Below are positions 9,230 through 19,458 of a DNA stretch of 64,000 nt, in pieces (the first letter of the stretch is position 1; each line of letters opens with the position of its first letter). The notes under the pieces were generated by a model. It was not told the origin of the DNA, ran no database searches, and saw nothing but the letters and a program-made list of their open reading frames with translations. Source of the DNA: Solemya velum gill symbiont (GTDB taxonomy: Bacteria; Pseudomonadota; Gammaproteobacteria; Chromatiales; Chromatiaceae). Both the position numbers and the translations under genes were made by a program. The stretch lies in NCBI RefSeq assembly GCF_000787395.1, contig NZ_JRAA01000002.1, positions 558,001 to 622,000 of the forward strand. Reading direction: 5' to 3'.

Positions 9230-11062
9230 TCAGGCTGTCAAACGTGCATAGAGCAGTGGCAGCCTGTTCGGCAATTCACCCGGGTCATGTATGACAACGA
9301 AATTGTTGCTGCCAAAAAGATGCGGTAGATACTCACTACCCTTGGTATCAATGGTCACGCAGAAAGGCTGCATACCAAGCTTTCTCGCTGCCTGTACAGC
9401 ATGGCGTGTATCTTCAATGCCATGCCTACCCTCGTACTTGTCGATGTCATTGGGTTTTCCGTCGGTAAGAATCAACAGCAGGCGACGGTTGGCCGGCTGG
9501 TTTTCCAACTGCCGGGTTGCATAACGAATACCTGCACCCAGGCGAGTATAGTATCCCGGCTTGATCATCCCGATACGCCCCCTGATCTCACCGCTGTATT
9601 TTTCGTCGAACTCCTTCAATTGGTGCAAACGAACCGGGTTTCGTTTGCGCGAGGAGAAGCCATAGATTCCGAAACGGTCCCCGGTTGCCGCAAGTGACTC
9701 TGCAAACAGGAATAAAGCGTCCCTGATGACATCGATAACACGATGCTGATCATTGATCCAGGTATCGGTAGACAGCGACAGGTCAGCGAGAAGAAAACAG
9801 GCAAGGTCGCGGCCACCACTGCGCAGTTCACGATAAAGTCCATGTGCCGTGTCACCATGTCCGGACTCCCTGTCCGCGGCAAAACGCAAATAGGCATCAA
9901 GATCGATCTCCTGTCCATCTGCCTGCGCCCTGTGCCATACACGTGAAGGTGCCAGTGTCTGAAACTGGTGACGCAGACGTCTGGCAGTCTTGACCAGGTG
10001 CTGTGGTAGTTCCAATGAGCCCGGGGCATCGGCAACAAGATGAATAATCCTGCAGGCATCAGGCAAAAGTTCCTGACGTTTCCAGTCCCATTCAGGTAAT
10101 AAAAGTCCCTCATCAAGAACAAGATCATCATCCGCCTCAGACGGCAGATCCAGATCAAATTTAAGCGATGCCGCCGAACTCCTGCGGTTACGTGCCACGG
10201 CCAGTTTGTCGAGGTCATCTGCAATCGCCTCGGCACGCCCGAGATCTTCGTCATCCTCCTGGCCACGGTCTACATTGACAAACTCACCCCAGGTAAAGAT
10301 GTTCTCCATGCGGACAGTGATGAGACCGCGATCACTTTCCGGTGAGTCAACGCGTTGCGCCTGTTTACGTTTCGCATTTTCCGGCGTATGGCTTACTCCA
10401 CCGTGATCGTTATTATTCTCATCGACATCATCTTCTGGCTGCAGCTGTGTTCCAGGTGGCGCCGGATGCAACCAAAGGGGAATCGGGTATGGATCACGAT
10501 TAATATCGGGCAACCGGGTGACCGAGCCGGGATTGGTTAACGCCTGGCGTAACAGCTGCTCGGCTTCTGCCTCGGCATGATTCAATCTACCGCGCGTAGG
10601 CCTCTGCTCAAGGTGTGCCTCGACCAGCCTCTTGTATCGAGCCCGCATACCGGGAAACTGTTGCAGTGTATTTCGGGTTAACTCCTGGTTGTGTACGTAC
10701 CACTCCTGTCGATGCGGATGATCGCTCACGGCAAGCGCCGACAGCCACAGGTAGAGGTCACGATTGAGGCTCCTGTGCGGGAACCAGTCAAGTGATAAAG
10801 GCAGGCGTAATGAACGCTCATCTCGCCATGCAAGCTCGACCTTGTTATGCGACCCTGCAATGCGCTGCAACAGCTTTCTGCGCATGCTGATCGCAGTAGC
10901 GTCAACGGCTTCTATCCGTAAACCACCGTCTCCGCCAAGCGCACGAAACAGGATGCCAACTGTCTCTCGCACCTCGTCCAGGCAAACTGCGGCGTCCGGA
11001 AAATGATCATCAGCCATGCGGGTGATAAAACGGTGCCAGAAAGCTCCTACCTGCTCTTCCAT
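9230..11062 (-). CDS. norD: Nitric oxide reductase activation protein NorD
   Basis: NorD is a cytoplasmic VWA-domain protein that works with the AAA+ ATPase NorQ to activate the cytochrome-c-dependent nitric oxide reductase NorCB, probably by inserting the non-haem iron. The protein has about 610 residues. A long N-terminal helical region precedes an acidic linker (EDDEDLGR and neighbours), and the C-terminal 200 residues form a von Willebrand A domain. That domain has the MIDAS motif DLSLS and the downstream acidic loop LTDGKPNDID. I start it at the ATG at 11062, one base after the stop of the preceding gene (TAAcATG); an in-frame GTG at 11101 would add 13 residues. It is the last gene of the nor block. 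Confidence 0.92.
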   Translation of the reverse strand: MEEQVGAFWHRFITRMADDHFPDAAVCLDEVRETVGILFRALGGDGGLRIEAVDATAISMRRKLLQRIAGSHNKVELAWRDERSLRLPLSLDWFPHRSLNRDLYLWLSALAVSDHPHRQEWYVHNQELTRNTLQQFPGMRARYKRLVEAHLEQRPTRGRLNHAEAEAEQLLRQALTNPGSVTRLPDINRDPYPIPLWLHPAPPGTQLQPEDDVDENNNDHGGVSHTPENAKRKQAQRVDSPESDRGLITVRMENIFTWGEFVNVDRGQEDDEDLGRAEAIADDLDKLAVARNRRSSAASLKFDLDLPSEADDDLVLDEGLLLPEWDWKRQELLPDACRIIHLVADAPGSLELPQHLVKTARRLRHQFQTLAPSRVWHRAQADGQEIDLDAYLRFAADRESGHGDTAHGLYRELRSGGRDLACFLLADLSLSTDTWINDQHRVIDVIRDALFLFAESLAATGDRFGIYGFSSRKRNPVRLHQLKEFDEKYSGEIRGRIGMIKPGYYTRLGAGIRYATRQLENQPANRRLLLILTDGKPNDIDKYEGRHGIEDTRHAVQAARKLGMQPFCVTIDTKGSEYLPHLFGSNNFVVIHDPGELPNRLPLLYARLTA

Positions 11063-11063
11063 G

Positions 11064-12038
11064 TTAGCGTCGACCTGCAGGCTTGCCTGCCTGCCCTTCA
11101 CGTTGAGAATCGGAACTGCGGCCTGTTACGACCACTTTGGCATCCTCTCCTTCCACCCATCGCAACAAGCTCTGTTTATGATCTCTGTCCTCAACCTTTG
11201 TACAGGCAGAAATACATTCGCCACACTCGGTGCAGGTAAACATCTTCCGTTTCAGTGTTCTCGGGCGTAGCCGCATGGGGCATGCATTGTCGCAGGCGTT
11301 GTTACAGCTGTTACAGTCAGTTGCGCGCTGTATATCAAAACCGACCACCATCGCCTTGTCATTCGCCATCCAGGCAAGGCTCTGAAACAGACCCACTGCA
11401 CAACCAAAACGACAAAAGAGATGACGGGCAAAACCAAATTCAATCGACAGAAGGAGCGTGCCGACACCCAGAAAAATCGACTGGTTTCGAGTCAGGTTAC
11501 CAGTAAAAAGATTGGAATAGATTTCTCCCGGTGGAAGCAGGTAGGTGAGCAAGGTCAGCGCCCACAGGAATGCAAAACCGATAATTGCAACAGCAGTCGG
11601 AATCCAGTAAACGGGATCCGGTTTCAGTTTGCTCCCATCTGGCTGTTTCTCAGGCAGGGTTTTACGTTCCCAGATGCTGGGCTTTCCGCTGGCACGCAAC
11701 ATTAAACGATTGATCACTTCAACAACCGAAAAGTGCGGACACAACCAACCGCAGTAGAGTCGCCCCCAGCGCCACGCTGACCAGATCAGCAAGCCGCCAA
11801 TCAGCAAGATCGGGAAGAAGCCCCTGATAATCAGGTTAATCGCAGCATCGAGGCTGCTTGCCTCACCGGCAATAAATGCATCAATTCCCAGGGTCCAGTG
11901 AAAACCGAAAAGGATGAAATGCCCAAGATTGAGATCAAGTCTGAACAGGTCAAGCGGAGGTGCTATCACGAAGAGAATAAAGAAACCCATCTGAAACCAG
12001 GCGCGTTTTTGCTGAAGTGAAGTGCGAGGTATGCTCAT
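11064..12038 (-). CDS. Membrane-anchored 4Fe-4S ferredoxin protein (CcoG/NapH-like) in the nor cluster
   Basis: A 324-residue inner-membrane protein with several hydrophobic segments near residues 15-40, 70-95, 140-165 and 185-205. It carries CxxxCP-type motifs after the second segment (YCGWLCPH) and after the last (CRFGCAVG). The C-terminus contains two clusters, one irregular (CNSCNNACDNACP) and one typical ferredoxin motif (CTECGECISAC). This arrangement matches NapH/NosR/CcoG polyferredoxins, which move electrons or reduce metal centres at the membrane. The ATG at 12038 overlaps the preceding stop (ATGA). Its position between norQ and norD suggests a role in maturation or electron supply for NorCB; that is inference. 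Confidence 0.82.
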   Translation of the reverse strand: MSIPRTSLQQKRAWFQMGFFILFVIAPPLDLFRLDLNLGHFILFGFHWTLGIDAFIAGEASSLDAAINLIIRGFFPILLIGGLLIWSAWRWGRLYCGWLCPHFSVVEVINRLMLRASGKPSIWERKTLPEKQPDGSKLKPDPVYWIPTAVAIIGFAFLWALTLLTYLLPPGEIYSNLFTGNLTRNQSIFLGVGTLLLSIEFGFARHLFCRFGCAVGLFQSLAWMANDKAMVVGFDIQRATDCNSCNNACDNACPMRLRPRTLKRKMFTCTECGECISACTKVEDRDHKQSLLRWVEGEDAKVVVTGRSSDSQREGQAGKPAGRR

Positions 12039-12457
12039 CTCAATGCGTGGCAACCGTCAGGCAATGTTTTGCCAACCAGCGGATAACGCCAGCAACGCCC
12101 TGCCATTGCCTGGGCAAGGCCAAGAATACCCAGTATCACCAGGCTTGCATGACAGATAGTAAAATAGGTAATCAGCACGACCCACGTCCAGGGGCCGTCA
12201 AAGCCACCCAGCAGAAGAATCAGGCCAACGACAAGAATCAGAAGCACACCGGCCCACAGGGATGCATTCATTGTCTGTGACAGGTGTGCTGCAGCCAGTG
12301 GAGGCGCTTTGTCGACCTTGAGAAAATAGAGCAGCAGGAGAATCAGAAAGGCAGCACCGGGCAGTAGCAGCAGGTTGAGGAGATAGAGCCCCTCTGCAGC
12401 AACTGCGAGAGAAAAACCAGGTACATCCGTATCTGAATTAATCTCCGATGGTTGCAT
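12035..12457 (-). CDS. Four-helix membrane protein of the nor cluster, unknown function
   Basis: A 140-residue hydrophobic protein with about four membrane segments (near residues 20-45, 65-88, 92-118 and a weaker one before). The ATG at 12457 is preceded by GGAGG six bases upstream, which decides the start; an upstream TTG would extend it by two codons. It overlaps the 3' remnant of norQ in another frame and its stop overlaps the ferredoxin gene (ATGA). The family is not recognised, although proteins of this size and hydrophobicity occur between norQ and norD in other denitrifiers. A partner role with the neighbouring polyferredoxin is plausible from the coupling alone. Confidence 0.65.
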   Translation of the reverse strand: MQPSEINSDTDVPGFSLAVAAEGLYLLNLLLLPGAAFLILLLLYFLKVDKAPPLAAAHLSQTMNASLWAGVLLILVVGLILLLGGFDGPWTWVVLITYFTICHASLVILGILGLAQAMAGRCWRYPLVGKTLPDGCHALR

Positions 12458-13021
12458 GCACAACCTCCATCAATGCCTCGATCGTATCTGTATCGTCTGT
12501 CAGTGGTTCTACCAGCGCTGCCGCGTTGAGGGCTTCATGCCCTTGAGAAGATTCTGATAACCCGGGTTATAGGAGACCACAAGCATGAACCCGGGCGGTG
12601 CTTTCAAAGTCTCACCGGTACGCTCAATCGGAAGAATACGCCTGTCATCAGTAAGAGGATGCAGAACCACGGTTGTATCCTTGCGTGCCTCGACAACCTC
12701 ATCAAGGTAACAGATAGCGCCCTCGCGCACTGCGCGGGTCAGTGGTCCGTCACACCAGTAGGTTCCCTGCTCACCAATCAGGTGGCGCCCAACCAGGGCT
12801 GCAGCAGTCAGATCCTCATGACAGGCAACCGTATAGAGCGGACGCCCGAGTTTAGCCGCCATATGCTGTACAAAGCGCGTCTTGCCACAACCGGTCGGTC
12901 CCTTGATCATTACCGGAAGATTGTGATTCCATGCATGTTCAAACAGGGAGAGCTCATCACCCTGGGGCCTGTACCACGGCACTTCATCCTGTGTGTATAG
13001 ATTTCTATCGTTTGTATTCAT
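12438..13021 (-). pseudogene. norQ: norQ with internal deletion and frameshift
   Basis: NorQ is the MoxR-type AAA+ ATPase that pairs with NorD to activate nitric oxide reductase. The frame from 13021 gives an intact N-terminal part: Walker A GPTGCGKT, the NorQ segment [19 protein letters not shown] (Walker B) and sensor-1 region [22 protein letters not shown]. It then stops at 12509 after about 170 residues, where full-length NorQ proteins have roughly 260. In a different frame directly after that point (12530 down to 12438) the sequence encodes [20 protein letters not shown], which is the family C-terminus. So about 75-80 codons, including the arginine-finger and lid region, are missing and the reading frame is shifted. 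Confidence 0.85.
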
Positions 13022-13024
13022 TAT

Positions 13025-13312
13025 TTAACTTGCCGAGAAAATATAAGCTGCTGACACGAGAATAGCAGTAATTGAGAGCCAGATAACAATCACCAGGCCC
13101 CAGATACCCCTGACTTGCTTCAGTTGCATGAAATAGTCACCGATCAGATGCACCTTGAAGAGCGCCATCGCGAACACCAGTAGTGAAACCCACAGGGCTT
13201 CTACCCCACTCATTCCTATCAACCATGTCAACACCGTCAGTGTAACGAGAACAAGGTAGACAAGCAGTGCGCTGCGACTCGTGAGGAGGTTTGTTGACAC
13301 AGACTCTTTCAT
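13025..13312 (-). CDS. norF: NorF-like / cytochrome oxidase subunit IV-like small membrane protein
   Basis: A 95-residue protein with three membrane segments (SALLVYLVLVTLTVLTWLI, VEALWVSLLVFAMALFKVHLIG and a C-terminal WGLVIVIWLSITAIL). The pattern, including FKVHLIGDYFM, matches the prokaryotic cytochrome oxidase subunit IV / NorF group that accompanies NorE. The ATG at 13312 overlaps the norE stop (ATGA), so an upstream in-frame start at 13348 is unlikely. It sits three bases before norQ. NorF has a modest accessory role in nitric oxide reductase function. Confidence 0.78.
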   Translation of the reverse strand: MKESVSTNLLTSRSALLVYLVLVTLTVLTWLIGMSGVEALWVSLLVFAMALFKVHLIGDYFMQLKQVRGIWGLVIVIWLSITAILVSAAYIFSAS

Positions 13313-13902
13313 CGCATCACGTAGACCAGCGGGAAAAGAATCAGCCATACCAGGTCGACCATGTGCCAGTAACTGGCACCAGTCTCTACACCTGTGTGTT
13401 CATCCCTGCTGTAGAGTCCCTGGCGTGCCTTCCATGCGACCACGGCAAGAATAATCATGCCCATCAAGACGTGCATGAAATGAAAAAATGTCAGTGACAG
13501 GTAGAACATGTAGAAGCTGTTTGTGCTGAGCGAAACACCTTGTGAAAAATGGTGGGAGAATTCAGCCATCTTGACGACAATGAAGAGCATGCCCATCCCG
13601 ACTGCTGCCCATATCCATGCGGCACAAGCACGGTTATCTCCCTCACGGATACGCATAACGCCCTGCACCACAAAGTAACTTGAAGTCAGTAGTGCAACAG
13701 TATTGATCAACGCTGAATTTCGATCCAGCGTGAGCTGGTATTGATTGAAGAGCTCAACATTGTTCATACGCGCAAATGCGTACGCGGCAAAGAAAACCGC
13801 AAAGACAAGCAACTCGGCAAGAATAAATATCCAGATAGCCAGGTCACCCGGCGGATATTTATGATGTGACTGAATGCCATTGATTGCAGCCTGTGTATTC
13901 AT
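13309..13902 (-). CDS. norE: NorE, cytochrome c oxidase subunit III-like protein
   Basis: A 197-residue five-helix membrane protein of the haem-copper oxidase subunit III family. It shows the family features GDLAIWIFILAELLVFAVFF in helix 1, the H-containing LSLTFFHFMHVLMGMI in helix 4 and a C-terminal SYWHMVDLVWLILFPLVY. NorE is not part of purified NorCB but supports its activity or stability. It follows norB after a 128-bp gap that contains a hairpin terminator, so it is transcribed by partial read-through or from a promoter I could not identify. It is coupled to the NorF-like gene by a four-base overlap. Confidence 0.9.
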   Translation of the reverse strand: MNTQAAINGIQSHHKYPPGDLAIWIFILAELLVFAVFFAAYAFARMNNVELFNQYQLTLDRNSALINTVALLTSSYFVVQGVMRIREGDNRACAAWIWAAVGMGMLFIVVKMAEFSHHFSQGVSLSTNSFYMFYLSLTFFHFMHVLMGMIILAVVAWKARQGLYSRDEHTGVETGASYWHMVDLVWLILFPLVYVMR

Positions 13903-13984
13903 ACTATTCTTGAATCGAGTAGTGGCGTATTCGCCGGGGAGAAGCAGTCACAAGAAAAAGCCGCACATTCGCCTGCATCGACAT

Positions 13985-14014
13985 AAAAAAGCATCCCCGC
14001 ATTTGCGGGGATGC
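13985..14014 (-). terminator. Intrinsic terminator after norB
   Basis: Read on the minus strand, GCATCCCCGC, a short AAAT loop and GCGGGGATGC are followed by TTTTTT. It lies 17 bp past the norB stop and would separate norCB from norEFQ. Confidence 0.88.
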
Positions 14015-14030
14015 CGTTCAGCGCATATAA

Positions 14031-15880
<1,850 letters not shown>

Positions 15881-15916
15881 AGATACCCCCTTCAGATATC
15901 AAGAATACTGTCTGCA

Positions 15917-15957
15917 AGTGTATGCCTCACAGAAGGGGCATCCTTGACAAGTGTCAA
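15917..15957 (-). promoter_or_regulatory. Dnr/FNR-type promoter of norCB
   Basis: The palindrome TTGACAAGTGTCAA at 15944-15957 matches the FNR/Dnr half-site pattern. A -10-like TACACT (minus strand) at 15917-15922 is centred 31 bp downstream of the palindrome centre. That is the spacing of a class II FNR-type promoter with the activator centred near -41.5. The regulator gene lies two genes upstream. Confidence 0.8.
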
Positions 15958-15984
15958 GAAGAGGAATTGATCACTCTGATGTCA

Positions 15985-17181
15985 TCAGCCCGGACGGCCA
16001 TCAATACGCGCACGCACCAGTTGAGGTAGATAGATGATGGAGAAGCCAGCGAAAGAGGCCATCCACAGAACTTGTGACACGCCGATCCACAGCATGTAAT
16101 CCCGCGCTGCGACAATTGGCATCACGACACGAAACAGAAAACCTAGCAGCAACAGAATGAAAACGATCACCACTCCCCTGGGCGGTGTGAATATATCCCT
16201 GCCGGTATAACCGAGAGTCACACGCGACATCATGCCGAGAGTCATCACGCCAATTCCACCGACAGCAAAAGCATGCAGGGCGAGCGAAGGTGATAACAAT
16301 GACCATGCAGAGAGGGCCTTGAGCAGAAAGGCGATAGCCAGGGCGATATATGCAGTATAAAGAGACCACAACAGCGGAGCCTTCCAGATAGCAGGTGTAT
16401 GCCAGTCACGCAGGCGCACCAGGTGCAGAACGAACAGCAGAAGCGAAAACCCGGCGAGCAACTCCCTGGAGTTCATAAACAGATCGGCAAGCACCCACAG
16501 TGCAAAAAGAACAATACTGCTGATATCGAGCCATTTCCTGTTGCGTGGCTTGAAACCATCCCCTGCACCCCGCTCGATAAAAAAGGGCAGCACCCGGCGC
16601 ATCATCATGAAGAGCAGCGCCAGAATCATATAAATGCCGAGATAGAGACCGATATGGGTGCTCAACTCCATGTAATCCAACGCACCTGCGTAAAAAAGCA
16701 GGTTGGCGACAAACATCAACACCAGCTTCACCAGGATGCCTGCCTGTTTCCACATTTTCACACGTAGCACCGGCAGGCTGACACCAACAATCAGTCCGAT
16801 TCCGAAAAGCAGGTCAGCCACTGCTGCAAGCAGCAAGGCATTCTCTATTGGAAGCAGCAACGCAACTCTTGCGACTACCCACAAGGAGACAAGCAGTGCC
16901 AGTCTCCAGCCTTTCCAGGTTGGAACACCCGTCCAGTTGCTCACAGCTGTGAGCAGAAACCCTGCCACCACGGCCATTGCATAACCAAAGATCATCTCGT
17001 GAGCATGCCAGTCCATTGGCACCAGCGTTGCCGTCGGAATCTGTGCAGCAAAAAGAAAGAGCAGCATCCACAGCAACATGGCAATAACACCATACAGGCC
17101 TGCCAGGGTAAAAAAAGGCCTGAAGCCGAGCTCAAAAAGTGCGAATTGCGGCACCGGCTTTCTCTCATCAATTTGTAGCAT
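15985..17181 (-). CDS. nnrS: NnrS family haem/copper membrane protein
   Basis: NnrS proteins are twelve-helix membrane proteins that bind haem and protect cells from NO-related stress; their molecular activity is unsettled. The protein has the family opening FALFELGFRPFFTLAGLYG and the histidine segments MDWHAHEMIFGYAMAVVAGF, LHAFAVGGIGVMTLGMMSRV and GYTGRDI. I start it at the ATG at 17181 (398 residues), which has GGAAAA six bases upstream. The frame is open to 17268, but that start would lie upstream of the transcription start expected from the Dnr box at 17287-17300. It sits between dnr and norC and is probably its own transcription unit. Confidence 0.9.
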   Translation of the reverse strand: MLQIDERKPVPQFALFELGFRPFFTLAGLYGVIAMLLWMLLFLFAAQIPTATLVPMDWHAHEMIFGYAMAVVAGFLLTAVSNWTGVPTWKGWRLALLVSLWVVARVALLLPIENALLLAAVADLLFGIGLIVGVSLPVLRVKMWKQAGILVKLVLMFVANLLFYAGALDYMELSTHIGLYLGIYMILALLFMMMRRVLPFFIERGAGDGFKPRNRKWLDISSIVLFALWVLADLFMNSRELLAGFSLLLFVLHLVRLRDWHTPAIWKAPLLWSLYTAYIALAIAFLLKALSAWSLLSPSLALHAFAVGGIGVMTLGMMSRVTLGYTGRDIFTPPRGVVIVFILLLLGFLFRVVMPIVAARDYMLWIGVSQVLWMASFAGFSIIYLPQLVRARIDGRPG

Positions 17182-17253
17182 ATTGTTTTCCATTACCGTG
17201 AAAAGCGGCATTTCCGGCTTTATACAAAACCGGGCTGAGCGGTTCCGCAATGC

Positions 17254-17300
17254 TCTATACAAGAACACACATTCACCGGATTGTGCTTGATATTGATCAA
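17254..17300 (-). promoter_or_regulatory. Dnr/FNR box and -10 of nnrS
   Basis: TTGATATTGATCAA at 17287-17300 is a perfect TTGAT-N4-ATCAA box. A -10-like TATAGA on the minus strand lies at 17254-17259, a little further than the ideal class II spacing. It is placed between the stop of dnr and the start of nnrS. Confidence 0.8.
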
Positions 17301-17315
17301 GCCGGATTTTCGCGC

Positions 17316-18056
17316 CTACTCAGATTCGCTAATGCGGGGATCGTGCGGGTAGTGAAAGGTCGCCTGCAACTGATCCTGCTGAACCGCACAGGCATCAGCT
17401 GTTTTTTTCAGGTTGCTGCGGTCAATAATTTCAATTTTGCTACCCTTGACCTGGATTATTTCATTTTGAACCAGTTGCTTCATGATGCGCGAAAGGGTTT
17501 CAGGCTTGACCGACAAGCGCGAAGCCAGCACCTGCTTCGGTACGGGCAATTCAAAAGTGTCACTCTTCTGCGGAGCCGACTGCAGCAGGTAGGCGGCAAC
17601 ACGACTGATGGCGCTGTACTGGCTGAGTTCATCGATTTCACGCAACAGGCCACGCAAGCGCTGGCTCATGTCACCCAGCAACAGAAAACAGGTATCAACC
17701 GACTCCTTCAGCATCGCAGCAAAATTGACTGAATTAATGCTGATGACCTCGGCAGGTGTCAGCGCCTGTGCACCGACAGGAAACAGGGGCCGCTCAAGAA
17801 ACATCAAGGCTTCCGCAAATGTACTGCCCGGAGTGATCACCTCGATGATTTTCTCACTGCCTGTAGGCGTAGCCCTGAAGAGTTTGATCTGGCCACTGAC
17901 AACATAGTAGAAACGATCGGCATTATCTCCCTGGTCAAACAGGAACTCTCCCGTATCCAGAGTTTTCCTGACTGCATGCTGACTCACTCTCGCAAGTTGT
18001 TCTTCATCCAGTTGGGCAAACAGATGCCCATTCCTTAGCTCAGCTTCTATCGTCAT
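17316..18056 (-). CDS. dnr: Crp/Fnr-family NO-responsive regulator, Dnr type
   Basis: A 246-residue transcription activator with an N-terminal cyclic-nucleotide-like sensor fold (DTGEFLFDQGDNADRFYYVV), a dimerisation helix and a C-terminal winged helix. The recognition helix includes ETLSRIMKQL; its E-x-x-S-R pattern is that of FNR/Dnr proteins, which read TTGAT half-sites. The N-terminal cysteine cluster of oxygen-sensing FNR is absent, so sensing of NO through haem, as in Dnr, is more likely. The two matching boxes just downstream, before nnrS and norC, support this. The last 20-30 residues extend beyond the usual family end. Confidence 0.88.
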   Translation of the reverse strand: MTIEAELRNGHLFAQLDEEQLARVSQHAVRKTLDTGEFLFDQGDNADRFYYVVSGQIKLFRATPTGSEKIIEVITPGSTFAEALMFLERPLFPVGAQALTPAEVISINSVNFAAMLKESVDTCFLLLGDMSQRLRGLLREIDELSQYSAISRVAAYLLQSAPQKSDTFELPVPKQVLASRLSVKPETLSRIMKQLVQNEIIQVKGSKIEIIDRSNLKKTADACAVQQDQLQATFHYPHDPRISESE

Positions 18057-18200
18057 GTATCAATCCATGCCCCATTCAATGAAAGCATTATAGTAGCAAA
18101 GCCGACAGGTGGGCCCACTCAATCCGGCAATTTCTATGCAAAACAACTATTTTTCTTGCTCTTACATGCGACAAGAAGAATACGGGCGCCCGTTTTTTTG

Positions 18201-18206
18201 TATAAT
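18201..18206 (+). promoter_or_regulatory. -10 element before the DAHP synthase gene
   Basis: A consensus TATAAT lies 41 bp before the ATG at 18248. I see no convincing -35 at 16-18 bp; a GGGCGCCC palindrome and a T-run precede it. Confidence 0.5.
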
Positions 18207-18247
18207 GCACCGCGATAAAGCTGATATTACCACCGGGCAGAAGTCAC

Positions 18248-19306
18248 ATGACAAGTTACGCTACTGACGATCTGCGCATCGTCAAAATCAAGGAAGTTGC
18301 TGCACCTGAAAAAGTGCACGCGGCTTTCCCGATTAGTGAAGAGGCCTCCAGAACCGTGTTCGAAACACGCCAGGCAATTCACAATATTCTTGCTCACAAG
18401 GATGACCGCATGGTTATCATTGTTGGCCCATGCTCGGTGCATGACACCAAGGCGGCCCTCGAGTACGCTGAAAAGCTGGCTCCATTGCAAGAGGAGCTCA
18501 AGGATGACCTGCTGATCATCATGCGCGTCTACTTTGAAAAACCGCGTACAACAGTTGGCTGGAAAGGTCTGATCAATGATCCTTTTCTTGATGACTCCTT
18601 CCATATCAACAAGGGTCTGCATGTAGCACGCGAACTGCTGCTCAACCTGAACAATATGGGCATGCCGACTGCGACCGAATTTCTTGACCTGATCAGCCCG
18701 CAGTACATCGCCGACCTCATCGCATGGGGCGCTATCGGTGCGAGAACCACTGAAAGCCAGGGACATCGTGAACTCGCTTCAGGACTCTCCTGCCCTGTCG
18801 GTTTCAAAAACGGTACAGATGGCCGCCTGCAGATCGCCATTGATGCAATCCGTTCTGCAAGTAATCCGCACAGCTTCATGTCACTCACCAAAGAGGGACA
18901 TTCAGCGATCTTCTCGACCAGCGGCAACGAAGATTGCCACGTCATCCTGCGCGGCGGCTCTCGTCCAAACTATGATGCCGAGAGTATCGAGGAAGCAGCA
19001 CAGGATCTCGAGAAAGCGGGTCTCACGCCTAACCTGATGGTTGATTTCAGCCACGCCAACAGCAAGAAACAGCATGAGCGCCAGGTTGATGTCGGCAACG
19101 ATGTGGCCGGGCAGGTTTCTCGTGGTGACAAGCGGATAATCGGCGCAATGATCGAGAGCCATCTTGTCGGTGGCAGACAAGATCACAAGCCGGATGTTGA
19201 ATTGATTTACGGGCAGAGCATCACGGATGCATGTCTCGCATGGGATGATACCAAGCCGCTGCTATATACACTTGCCGAGGCTGTGCGGGAACGTCGCAAT
19301 GTTTGA
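18248..19306 (+). CDS. aroG: 3-deoxy-7-phosphoheptulonate synthase, class I (AroF/G/H type)
   Basis: Catalyses the first step of the shikimate pathway, condensing phosphoenolpyruvate and erythrose 4-phosphate. The 352 residues match the E. coli AroFGH class. Motifs seen are VGPCSVHD (metal cysteine), MRVYFEKPRTTVGWKGL, ATEFLDLISPQY, GARTTESQGHRELASGLSCPVGFKNGT with the active-site lysine, HVILRGG, and the C-terminal metal ligands in DFSHANS and ESHLVGG. Feedback specificity (Phe, Tyr or Trp) cannot be decided by eye, so the symbol is generic. The gene is monocistronic with its own -10 box and a strong terminator. Confidence 0.95.
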   Translation: MTSYATDDLRIVKIKEVAAPEKVHAAFPISEEASRTVFETRQAIHNILAHKDDRMVIIVGPCSVHDTKAALEYAEKLAPLQEELKDDLLIIMRVYFEKPRTTVGWKGLINDPFLDDSFHINKGLHVARELLLNLNNMGMPTATEFLDLISPQYIADLIAWGAIGARTTESQGHRELASGLSCPVGFKNGTDGRLQIAIDAIRSASNPHSFMSLTKEGHSAIFSTSGNEDCHVILRGGSRPNYDAESIEEAAQDLEKAGLTPNLMVDFSHANSKKQHERQVDVGNDVAGQVSRGDKRIIGAMIESHLVGGRQDHKPDVELIYGQSITDACLAWDDTKPLLYTLAEAVRERRNV

Positions 19307-19312
19307 TGTAAT

Positions 19313-19379
19313 GAGTGTGCAATAGCGCACACTCACCCCAAAAAAATTGTCATGCCGGCCTTGAGCCGGCATTTTTTTG
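19313..19379 (+). terminator. Two successive hairpins after the DAHP synthase gene
   Basis: GAGTGTGC/GCACACTC (19313-19334) is followed by a canonical terminator ATGCCGGC-CTTGA-GCCGGCAT with a T-run (19352-19379). Confidence 0.9.
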
Positions 19380-19390
19380 TGTGCTGTTCC

Positions 19391-19417
19391 TGATGGATCC
19401 CGGGTCAAACCCGGGGT
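19391..19417. repeat. GC-rich palindromic repeat, copy 1
   Basis: TGATGGATCCCGGGT, CAA and ACCCGGGG form a hairpin. The same sequence design (TGATGGACCCCGGGC ... GCCCGGGG) occurs at 48296-48321, also between convergent gene ends. It looks like a dispersed intergenic repeat. Confidence 0.6.
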
Positions 19418-19458
19418 GACGATAATTGTGGCCAGAGATGACGAAAACGCTGTCTGGA

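Noticed and set aside
9230-11101. GTG at 11101 as norD start
   Set aside because: It would overlap the preceding gene by 38 bp, whereas the ATG at 11062 follows that gene's stop by one base.
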